Part shown: piece after piece, positions 35,473-43,110 of the stretch
How the letters are laid out: each line of letters begins with the position of its first letter
Position numbering within the stretch: the stretch's first letter is position 1
Assembly (NCBI GenBank): GCA_017633195.1
Contig: JAGBPV010000059.1
Location: 1 to 52,121, forward strand
Direction of reading: 5' to 3'
From: a bacterium
GTDB taxonomy: Bacteria; Bacillota_I; Bacilli_A; Mycoplasmatales; Mycoplasmoidaceae
DNA: 52,121 bases
Notes under the pieces: model-generated
Told to the model about the DNA's origin: nothing
Seen by the model: only the letters and a program-made list of their open reading frames with translations
Database searches by the model: none
Program-made: the position numbers and the translations under genes

Positions 35473-36174
35473 GATAAAGGTGCACAATTTATTATTGATA
35501 ATTTTAAACAAGCAGTTGCTGTTTGTAAACAGAATAATTTTTATAATATATTCTATAAAAAAGTATTGTTTTTATTTAATACCATTTCTGGAATTAAATA
35601 TACAGGAAACATGATTGAATATTTCTATAAATATAAGAAAGAAAATAATTCTTTTAGGAATCTTAGTTTTCTTAAAGAATATAAGATTATTGCTAAGAAT
35701 GAAGTTTCTGATTATTTAATTACAAATTTTCCGAATGAAGTAAATCATTTATTTTCAATAAAAGATTTTTTAGTTGATAATTTTTATTCTAATATGGATA
35801 TTATAAATGCTTTTGGTTGTAGTAACGTTGGAGGAATGAGAAGATCCAAAAAACATAATGCTTTAGTTTTAGTAAATATTTGTTTTAATAATCTTTATCA
35901 AGATAAATGAACAAAAGAAGGAATTTTAAATTTTACAGGTATGGGCAAAATTGGTCATCAATCAATTGACTTTGCACAAAACAAAACTTTATATAACTCT
36001 AAAACTAACAAAGTTAAACTATATCTTTTTGAATCTTATAAGAAGAATCAATATTGTTACAGAGGAGAAGTTGAACTTTGTGGCAATTGATTTACCGCAC
36101 AAGAATATGATAAAAATAATAATTTAAGAACTGTCATTAAATTTCCACTTAAATTAAAACAGTCTAATCAATAA
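35470..36174 (+). CDS. SRA/YDG-like modified-DNA reader domain protein
   Basis: 234-residue stand-alone protein. Its C-terminal half reads FGCSNVGGMRRSKKHNALV, LYQDKW, NFTGMGKIGHQSIDFAQNKT, LYLFESY and YRGEVEL. From memory this is the SRA-like fold seen fused to HNH nucleases (McrA type) and to DUF3427 superfamily II helicases, where it is thought to sense modified DNA. Here no nuclease or helicase is attached. The N-terminal ~95 residues are helical and unrecognised. Two TGA-Trp codons. It may read m5C marks made by the island's methyltransferase or modified phage DNA. Family call by eye only. Confidence 0.6.
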
Positions 36175-36224
36175 ATTAACATATAAAAATTTATTTTTAT
36201 ATTCTTTATAATTAATCCAAAAAT

Positions 36225-36254
36225 TTAGCACTTTATTATTCTAAGTGCTATAAT
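36225..36254 (+). promoter_or_regulatory. CIRCE-like HrcA operator overlapping a promoter
   Basis: TTAGCACTT-N9-AAGTGCTAT (36225-36251) fits CIRCE (consensus TTAGCACTC-N9-GAGTGCTAA), with a perfect 8-base inverted repeat TAGCACTT/AAGTGCTA and the exact 9-base gap. TATAAT at 36249-36254 overlaps the right arm, so a bound repressor would block initiation. ATG of the small His/Asn-rich ORF is 32 bases further on. CIRCE controls dnaK, clpB, lon and the like in Mollicutes, so heat-shock control of this ORF is inferred. Confidence 0.7.
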
Positions 36255-36285
36255 ATCATTAGTTTTATATAAATGAGAAATCATT

Positions 36286-36438
36286 ATGGGACAATGCTCT
36301 AATAAAGATCATTCAAAGAGTGAATGTGATCATCATTCTAATCAAAAGAATCCAAACAATCATGAACACAAAGATGAAAATAACAATCACTCAAATCAAT
36401 TAAATCCAAATAATAAAGAATATAAAAGAAATAAGTAA
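36286..36438 (+). CDS. Small His/Asn-rich peptide under a CIRCE-like operator
   Basis: 50-residue ORF, MGQCSNKDHSKSEC at the start, two Cys (4 and 14), six His and many Asn, ending in a basic YKRNK. There is no membrane segment or signal. The Cys and His spacing could bind a metal, but no known motif fits. The ribosome binding site is weak. Support for a real gene is the promoter with CIRCE-like operator upstream and the terminator downstream (36482), which together form a complete monocistronic unit. No homologue recognised. Confidence 0.55.
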   Translation: MGQCSNKDHSKSECDHHSNQKNPNNHEHKDENNNHSNQLNPNNKEYKRNK

Positions 36439-36481
36439 ATGAATTTCTTTTAAAACTTAAGATTTAATATAATTTCAAAAC

Positions 36482-36521
36482 AAGCAATAATTCTTAATGA
36501 AATAAGGATTATTGCTTTTAT
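36482..36521 (+). terminator. Intrinsic terminator
   Basis: AAGCAATAATTCTTA (36482-36496) pairs with TAAGGATTATTGCTT (36503-36517), one G-T pair, then TTTATTTAT. It ends the CIRCE-controlled unit. Confidence 0.75.
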
Positions 36522-36605
36522 TTATGTAATTAGTTAATATATTAATAGATATTAATTGAAAGTGTTATTATTAATAAATCTGAGATAAAGGAGAAAATAA
36601 TTATT

Positions 36606-36674
36606 ATGTGTAAATCTTGTAAAGCTCATGCTAAAAAGAACAATGATAATAATGAAAATAATTCTAATAAATAA
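36606..36674 (+). CDS. 22-residue CxxC peptide
   Basis: Tiny ORF MCKSCKAHAKK followed by an Asn/Asp/Glu-rich tail, ending at TAA. It has a strong AAAGGAG at 36587-36593, though spacing to the ATG (12 bases) is long, and a perfect bidirectional terminator downstream. The C-x-x-C at residues 2-5 plus His8 could hold a metal. It resembles the preceding 50-residue peptide in having Cys at the start and an Asn-rich tail. A real product is plausible but unproven. Confidence 0.4.
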   Translation: MCKSCKAHAKKNNDNNENNSNK

Positions 36675-36715
36675 GAATTAAGTAATAAACAAAATAATTT
36701 CTAAAATTAGACTTT

Positions 36716-36755
36716 AAAAACTACTTATTTTAATCAAATATAATAAGTAGTTTTT
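36716..36755. terminator. Bidirectional terminator
   Basis: AAAAACTACTTATT (36716-36729) and AATAAGTAGTTTTT (36742-36755) form a perfect 14-base stem with A/T runs on both sides. It serves the plus-strand peptide and the minus-strand pseudouridine synthase operon. Confidence 0.85.
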
Positions 36756-37752
36756 ATTTAAATTTATATGTTTCTTTTAGTTTTTTATAAATATCACTGA
36801 TTTGAAAAGCCATATTATCATTTATATGAAAAAAATAGTTTGCTAAAGTTTTATTAAATAATAATTTATATGCAACTAAAATTTGATTTTTAAAATTTTG
36901 TTTCTTATATTTATGTTTTGATGAAAAATAATATTTTCCATCTCCTACTAGTGGATGATTTACATATGATAATTGTGCTCTAATTTGATGAAATCTTCCT
37001 GTTAATAATTCAATTTCTAGCATTGAAATATTGTCAGTTGGATAATAAGCAATAACTTTATATTTTAATAATGCAATTTTAGTATCTTTTTCTTTTTTAT
37101 CAAATACTAAAGCAATATTATTCTTTTCATCCTTTTTTAAATAATGCTTTAAAATTCCTTCTTTTTGTTCAAATTTGCCATAAACATATGTATAGTAAAA
37201 CTTTTTTATTTCTTTGTCTTCAATTGCTTCATTAATTCTTTTTAAAGTTGCATAATTTTTACTAGCAATCATTAAACCACTTGTGTTTCTGTCTAATCTA
37301 TTACTTAGTGCTGGTGCAAAAGTATTTTCATTTTCTAAATCATATTCATTTTTGTTATATAAATATTTCTTTATTTGATCAATAATAGCATCATATTCAT
37401 TTGCATGTGAACTGTGTGATAATACCCCAGCAGGTTTATTAACAATTAATAAATTTTGATCTTCATATATAACTTCTAAATCATTGCTTGCATTCATGAA
37501 TGATAATTTTGGTTCATATTTTTGATATATTAAATGATTCTTATTATTTAATGTATCTTCATTTACATAAAAATTAATTTCATCATTTATTTGTAATCTA
37601 TAATTGTTTTCTACTTTTTTTTGATTAACTTTAATTTTTTTAGTTCTTATTAATTTATTGATCAAAACTTTTAATAAATTAGGATAACATTTAGCAATAA
37701 AGTTATCTAATCTTTTATTTACATCATTTTCTTTAACTTCAATTTTAAACAT
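36754..37752 (-). CDS. RluC/RluD-family pseudouridine synthase
   Basis: 332-residue RNA modification enzyme. An N-terminal S4 domain (about 1-70, RLDNFIAKCYPN through KVNQKK) is followed by the catalytic domain: NKPAGVLSHSS, then SNRLDRNTSGLMI with the catalytic Asp (the usual His before RLD is Asn here), and LLTGRFHQIRAQL with the RNA-binding Arg/His. It probably modifies 23S rRNA, like RluC/D. Last gene of a three-gene minus-strand operon; six bases separate it from the gene before. The stop lies beside the bidirectional terminator. Confidence 0.92.
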   Translation of the reverse strand: MFKIEVKENDVNKRLDNFIAKCYPNLLKVLINKLIRTKKIKVNQKKVENNYRLQINDEINFYVNEDTLNNKNHLIYQKYEPKLSFMNASNDLEVIYEDQNLLIVNKPAGVLSHSSHANEYDAIIDQIKKYLYNKNEYDLENENTFAPALSNRLDRNTSGLMIASKNYATLKRINEAIEDKEIKKFYYTYVYGKFEQKEGILKHYLKKDEKNNIALVFDKKEKDTKIALLKYKVIAYYPTDNISMLEIELLTGRFHQIRAQLSYVNHPLVGDGKYYFSSKHKYKKQNFKNQILVAYKLLFNKTLANYFFHINDNMAFQISDIYKKLKETYKFK

Positions 37753-37758
37753 CTTTAT

Positions 37759-38304
37759 TTAATTTAATTTCTTCTTTTGTTTATCTTGTATATAATCTTT
37801 TTTAAATACTTCTAATCTAGAATCATAAATAATACTTTCTAAATTTTCAGAATCTGGATGAGTAATTAATTTATACAAAATATCTTCATATTTTTTATCA
37901 AATCCTTTATTTTCAATAATTTGATAAACTTTATTTCTTACTCTTTCATCTTGTAAGATTTGTTCTTCATCATCTAATTTGAAAACATCAAGTCTTTCAT
38001 CATATATGACACTTTCAATACTTTTAGTATCAAAGTGAGTTAATATCTTAAATAAAATATCTTTATATTTTGCACTAAATCCTGCTTTTTTTAAGATTTC
38101 ATAAGCTTCAGTTTTAATTCTTTTTTCTTCTTCTTTACTTAATGCTTTTTCATTTAAATCATAAACTACTACATCTTCATTATTTTGTTTTGATTTAGTT
38201 AAATTTTTTTCATATTTTTTCATTTTGTTATTTAACATTTCAAATTTATCATTGATATTTTTTTCAATATCTTTTAAACATTTATATAGTTCTTTATCTG
38301 TCAT
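37759..38304 (-). CDS. Hypothetical protein with a duplicated 48-residue domain
   Basis: 181-residue soluble, charged protein. A coiled-coil-like Lys/Asn-rich N-terminus (1-60) precedes two tandem copies of one module, residues 62-109 and 121-168. Both read R-x-(K/R)-x-x-x-Y-x-I-(I/L)-x-x-x-G-F, then KY-(K/E)-DIL-(F/Y)-K-(I/L)-(I/L)-TH, and end in (V/I)IYD-x-RL-(D/E)-VFK. Identity between copies is about half. I know no such domain. AAAAAGGAA precedes the ATG. Its place before an rRNA pseudouridine synthase and after a very basic protein suggests, weakly, a ribosome or RNA link. Confidence 0.75.
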   Translation of the reverse strand: MTDKELYKCLKDIEKNINDKFEMLNNKMKKYEKNLTKSKQNNEDVVVYDLNEKALSKEEEKRIKTEAYEILKKAGFSAKYKDILFKILTHFDTKSIESVIYDERLDVFKLDDEEQILQDERVRNKVYQIIENKGFDKKYEDILYKLITHPDSENLESIIYDSRLEVFKKDYIQDKQKKKLN

Positions 38305-38336
38305 TGATTTATTCCTTTTTTTAGTTATTATAAGAT

Positions 38337-38792
38337 TTAATATTTTTTAGAATGTTTAATATAAAATTGCTTCTTATTTTTTGAATCTTGAGTTTGCGTA
38401 TTATTTTGATTTTTTCTGTATGCTTTATTCTTAGAAAAACTTCGTGCTTTTTTATATTTTTGTCTATTTGTTAATGGCCTTTTAAATTTATTTTCATTTT
38501 TTGAAGATTCATGAACATTACTAAAAAAAGTTTCTTGTTTATTCTTCTTTATTTGTTTTTTATTTTTAAATCATTTTTTAGTATTAAATTCTTGTTTAGT
38601 ATCAAACTGCTTAGATTGTTTTTTATAATCAAAGTTTTCATCTTTATGTTTAATATTAAAATTACTTCTACTTCTTCTTTTATTATTAAATTCTTCTTTA
38701 TTTTCAAATTTATTTTTAAAAAAGTTATTCTTATTTTGATTATTGAATTTTGCTTTATTTTTAAAATTATTTTTTTGCTTATAATTGTACAT
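38337..38792 (-). CDS. Highly basic Lys/Asn/Phe-rich low-complexity protein
   Basis: 151-residue protein, about a quarter Lys, with many Asn, Phe, Gln and Arg, reading through one TGA-Trp at about residue 75. There is no hydrophobic segment. Stretches such as NNKRRSRSNFN, and KRPLTNRQKYKKARSFSKNK near the C-terminus, look like a disordered nucleic-acid-binding protein. It heads the operon with the duplicated-domain protein and the pseudouridine synthase, so an RNA or ribosome partner role is a reasonable guess. The composition makes database matching unreliable. Confidence 0.65.
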
Positions 38793-38856
38793 TTTGTTTA
38801 TTGATTAATATTTATATAACTAAAGTGTATTTTATTATTTTTTATATATAAAAAAA

Positions 38857-38876
38857 TATAATTAAACTATTAGGAG
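38857..38876 (+). promoter_or_regulatory. Promoter -10 and ribosome binding site of the DUF2130 gene
   Basis: TATAAT at 38857-38862, then TAGGAGA at 38871-38877 before ATG 38884. The leader would be only about 15 bases. Confidence 0.45.
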
Positions 38877-38883
38877 AATAAAA

Positions 38884-40674
38884 ATGGCAAAAGAAATTAG
38901 AATTAAATTAAAAGATCCTGATAAATTAGAATTTGAATTATTAGAAGATGCTAAAGTTGGAGATTATATTAATCTAAATACTGCTTATGATAAAGCAAGT
39001 TTAGATGATTTAAAAAGTATTTTACAAAACAAAAAAGCTGAATTAATTAGTGAATGAAAAAAAGAAAATGAAAATCAAATTTTTCAAAATGGAATTAACT
39101 TTTTTAAAGCAAGTGCAACTTTTCAAAAATTAAATGAAGATAATATTAAGTTTCAACAAGAAATACAAACATTAAAAAAGAATTTAGAAAAACAAAAAGA
39201 AATTGATGCAATTAAAGCAGTTGAAGCATTTAAAGATTCTAAAGAATACAAAACTTTAAAAGAAGAATTAATAAGTAAGCAAAATGAAGTTATTAAATTA
39301 GAAGAAGAAAACAAAAATAAAGTAGCATTATTTAAAAATTCACAAGAATATTTAGATTTATTAAAAAAATCAGAAGAAAATAAAGATCTAATTCATCAAA
39401 TAAATGATTTAAATAAGAATAAAGAATTAGAAGTTAAAAATGCAATTTTAAATTCTAAAGATAAAGTTATTAAAGAATTTAAAGAATCACAAGAATATTT
39501 AGATTTAATTAAAAAAATAAAAATTCAAGATGAAGATTTAATAAAAAAACAAAATCAAATCGCAGTTTTAAACAACGATGTTAATAATGCAGTTTTAAAG
39601 TATAAAGATTCTAATGAATTTAAAGATTTATTAAAACAAAATGAAAAAAATAAAGAATTAAATTTAGAAATTCAAAATCTTCATAAAGATAAAGCAAAAG
39701 AAATTGAAATTGCAATTTTAAAATCTAAAGATAATGCAATTAAAGAATATAAAAATAGTGATGAATATTTAAATTTAGTGAATGAAAATAAAACTCAAGC
39801 TAAAGAATTAAACAAGATTAGTAATGATAATTTAATATTAAAAAATGAAAATGAAGAATTAAAAAATCAAAGAAATTTAAAAAGTAATAAGTTAATTGGT
39901 GAAGATTTAGAAAATTGATTAAGTCAACAATACCAAGAAGATTTAGAAAGTGTTTTAGAAGATAGTATTTGACAAAAAACTAATATTGTTCATGATGGAA
40001 CTAAGCCTGATTTTATTTTTAAAGTAAAAAGTAATCTTGAAGAAATTACTGATGAAAATGATCCTTTATATTATTTAGGAAAAGTTGTTATTGAAGCTAA
40101 ATCAGAAAGATATGATTCGTCTAATAAAACTAAGAATAAAGAATTCTTGCCTAAATTAAAAAAGGACATGGATAATTTAGGAGGAGATTATGCTTTATTA
40201 GTTACTGAACTTGAAAGTAATGATATTTTTTCTATTAAAACTTCAAGAGAATTTCCTAATATTTTTATTGTTAGACCAGAATGAACCATGAGTTTATTAA
40301 AAATCTTAAGATATATTTTCTTAAGAAAAAAAGCATTATTTAAACAAGAATGAACTTTTAAAGAAAAGAATGATATTTTAAATGAATTTGAAGATTTTAA
40401 AAATTCAATTTTAGAAAATGCTTTTAAAAACATTAATAAACATTTAGAAAGCATTAAAACTGATGCAGACAAAATCATTAAATCAGCAGAAAATATCTTA
40501 GAAAGTCAAAAAATAATTGTAGATAAACATATGAATGCAATTGAAAATAAGATTAATAACTTTAAAATTGAAAATAAGGTTGTTAAGAAAATTGCAAAGT
40601 TAAATAGTTCTAAACATGAAACCAATGAAGAAGAATTGGCTTTAGTAAATGAATTAGATCATAAAGAAGAATAA
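38884..40674 (+). CDS. DUF2130 coiled-coil protein, putative PD-(D/E)XK-type nuclease fold
   Basis: 596-residue protein. Residues about 70-335 are a long Lys/Glu coiled coil, in which a roughly 70-residue unit with KDS-x-E(Y/F)-x-x-L-like blocks recurs. The C-terminal domain (about 337-490) has LIGEDLENWLSQQYQ, GTKPDFIF, VVIEAKSERYD, FLPKLKKDMDNLGGDYALLV and FIVRPEWTMSLL. This matches DUF2130, a family I recall as related to RmuC-like nucleases: D in KPDF and E-x-K in EAKSE could form the active site. TGA-Trp codons at 39056 and about 39917. RBS TAGGAG. Role unknown; DNA repair or recombination would fit the fold. The next gene starts after six bases. Confidence 0.75.
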
Positions 40675-40680
40675 AAATAA

Positions 40681-42264
40681 ATGCAAGAGATTCATACAAA
40701 TCATATTAAAGAAAATACTGTTAATTATAATGATTTAATTGTTAATAAAGCAAGAAATACACAGTGATTATTTTTAATAAGCACAATTTTTGTGATTAGT
40801 TATTTTGTGATTATTGCTTTATATGTTATTCATAGTAAAGAATATCCAGTATTATTAACTGTTTTTATTGTTTTAACTGCAATTTTTATTTTAATTCCTT
40901 TTGCGTTCTTTTTTAGATATAACTATTTAAGTAAAAAAATCTTAGGAATTGAATTTAAAGAGATTAATCATTTTTATTTTAACAAAGTAAAAAAAGCACA
41001 AATTGAAATCATAATATGAACAATTATTAGTAATATTACTTGTTTTTCTTTGTTTGTAATTTCTAACTTCTTATCAGTTAAAGTAAGTCACTTTCAAAAT
41101 TACTTTACCATGGGTTTTTTATTAGTATTCTTTTTTAGTAGTATTTTTGTTTGGGTAGTAATAATTTTAAACTGTAGAAAAAATAGTACTTTATTTTCAG
41201 TGATCATTCAATTTTTTATATCAACTTTTGAAAATGAACCTGATTTAATTAAAAATCCTAATAACTTTACAATTTTATGCCAATATAATGGTTTTAAATA
41301 TGAATTCTTAGAAAAAGTTTTAAATGGAACTTATTGAGTTAGTAACTTTATGTGAATTTATATTATTTCTGCTTTAATTGGTACAGCTTTTGCTACAGAT
41401 GGACCAGTTGAATCATTAATCTCAGTGATTGATTTATTAAGTTATTTTGGTCCTTATTTCTTCTTATTTTATGTAAGAAGTATGATGGTGAAAGAAAAAG
41501 ATACTTTAAGTGGATTTAAATTATTAAGAATTATTAATGATACAAAAATTAATAATATTTATATTTGATTAGTAAATATTCAAAAACACTTTAGTGAACA
41601 TTCAGTTTACTATAAAAGAAATAATACTTTTTATTGATGTATGCGAACTTATAATCAAAATGTTTATATTAATAATTATTATTTATATAGACTATATAAA
41701 TATTTTAAAGTTGATTTTACATATTATGAAAACATTTCAGATGGGTTTATTGATACTTTAAGAATCTCAGATATTACTAATCAGTTTGATCTTGATAATA
41801 ATTTTGTTGATGAGCAACAATTTAATTTTATAGATTTTAAAACAAAGAACATAATTGGATTATTTATATTAAGTAAAAAAAATGCAGTTTATTTTTTAAA
41901 TGAAATTAATAAATATAAATTACTTATTAACTATAATCAATTTTTTATTGATAATTTTACAAGTATTAGTCATTCAAAGATCTTTTTGTATTTTGATCAT
42001 GAAAAAGATAAATTTCAAGTTATTCCTCATAAATTACTCAATATTAAAACAAAGGAAGGAATTAATCTAATCTTATTTTTTAGTCAAGCTAAATTGCACA
42101 AAATTATGAATAATTATTATAAGTTTAGTTTTGATTTTACAATCAATCCTTTTGAACAAAAAAGGATAGAGCAATTACCAAAACAAACTTATTTATGTTC
42201 AATTAAAAACTTTACACATTTCTTTAAAAAAGTAAGTAAAATTGCAAATGAAAAAAATAGTTAG
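40681..42264 (+). CDS. Hypothetical membrane protein with six helices and a soluble C-terminal half
   Basis: 527-residue protein. Hydrophobic segments lie at about 34-56, 62-84, 108-130, 142-165, 219-240 and 248-268, followed by a soluble domain of about 250 residues with no motif I recognise. The frame is held through many TGA-Trp codons and includes one TGG (FVWVV). It starts six bases after the DUF2130 gene and probably shares its transcript. The stop codon lies inside the left arm of the terminator that follows. Confidence 0.75.
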
Positions 42265-42284
42265 TACTAATCTAACTATTTTTT
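42252..42284 (+). terminator. Intrinsic terminator overlapping the stop codon
   Basis: AAAAAATAGTTAG (42252-42264) pairs with CTAACTATTTTTT (42272-42284). The TAG stop of the upstream gene is part of the stem. Confidence 0.8.
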
Positions 42285-42474
42285 ATTCATTTCAAACATA
42301 TTAATTTTTGTATATTTAGTTTTAATAACAACTTTAAATATGATACTTAAACTAAAAAGTCAAATATTTTGTTATTTTATTTTCTAATAATTGATTATAA
42401 AAAAATGACAACATTTTCTAGTTGCCATCAAGCATATTTTTAGATAAATATATAAACTTTAATCTCTTTAAGAT

Positions 42475-42500
42475 AATTAGTAATAATACTAATTCTTTTT
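42475..42500 (+). terminator. Possible weak terminator
   Basis: AATTAGTA (42475-42482) pairs with TACTAATT (42487-42494), followed by CTTTTTTATTT. It lies near the end of the minus-strand coiled-coil gene; on the plus strand the T run follows the stem. AT-rich, so low confidence. Confidence 0.3.
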
Positions 42501-42506
42501 TATTTA

Positions 42507-43052
42507 TTAATTTAAAAGTTTCAATTCTTTTTTAATAGTTGGACAATTCATAATATCTTCAACTTTTTTTTCTAAAATATCTAATCTTTTTTCTATTTTG
42601 TCCAATCTAATTTCTACTTTGTCTAGTCTAGCTTCTACTTTATTTAGTCTTTCTTCTACTTGATCCAATCTCTTTTCAACTTTATCTAGTCTTGCTTCAA
42701 CTCTATCTAATCTTTCCTCAACTTTATCCAATCTCTTTTCAACTTTATCTAATCTTTCTTCAATTCTATCTAGTCTTTTTTCGATTCCATCAAATCTTTT
42801 TTCAATTTGATTAAACTTTTCATTGAAAATTTCTAATTGATGAAAAAACCTAACTTCAAATTCTTGTGCTCAATTTTTAAATTCTTCTTTATTCACTTCT
42901 TTTTTATTCTCACTTTCTTTTTCTACTTTTTTAAGTTTTAATCTTAAATGCACATCAATTATATCTTCTTTAACTTCATCTATTTGCATTTCAGATTCTT
43001 CACTTATTGATTTTTTTAACAAATCATTTAGTACTTTTTTATTTAAAAACAT
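42507..43052 (-). CDS. Heptad-repeat coiled-coil protein (DUF16-like)
   Basis: 181-residue cytoplasmic protein. After an acidic/basic 60-residue start and a TGA-Trp, it has twelve consecutive seven-residue repeats of the type IEKRLDK/VEERLDR, encoded at 42555-42806 as near-identical 21-base units. Leu/Val/Ile at the a and d positions predict a long parallel coiled coil. M. pneumoniae DUF16 proteins have a similar repeat style, but family membership is only suggested. Repeat number can change in 21-base steps without loss of frame. RBS GGAG precedes the ATG. Confidence 0.75.
42555..42806 (-). repeat. Twelve tandem 21-base heptad-coding repeats
   Basis: Twelve in-frame units of 21 bases with the reverse-strand pattern (A/G)TTGA(A/G)..AGA(T/C)T(A/G)GAT. 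They code for the coiled-coil heptads and are a likely site of copy-number change. Confidence 0.85.
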
Positions 43053-43110
43053 TTATTCTCCTATTACTAATTTTAATAGAAAAAATAATTAATAATTTAT
43101 GAAAAAATAT

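Noticed and set aside
36181..36202. ATATAAAAA/TTTTTATAT hairpin as terminator of the SRA-like gene
   Set aside because: Stem is only A-T pairs, expected often by chance at this base composition.
38511..38804. Plus-strand ORF rich in Phe and Ile, looks like a membrane protein
   Set aside because: It is the mirror of the Lys/Asn-rich minus-strand gene (AAA/AAT read backwards gives Phe/Ile); the minus-strand frame fits an operon with good ribosome binding sites.
42555..42806. CRISPR-like regular repeats
   Set aside because: Units are contiguous 21-mers with no spacers and code for coiled-coil heptads.
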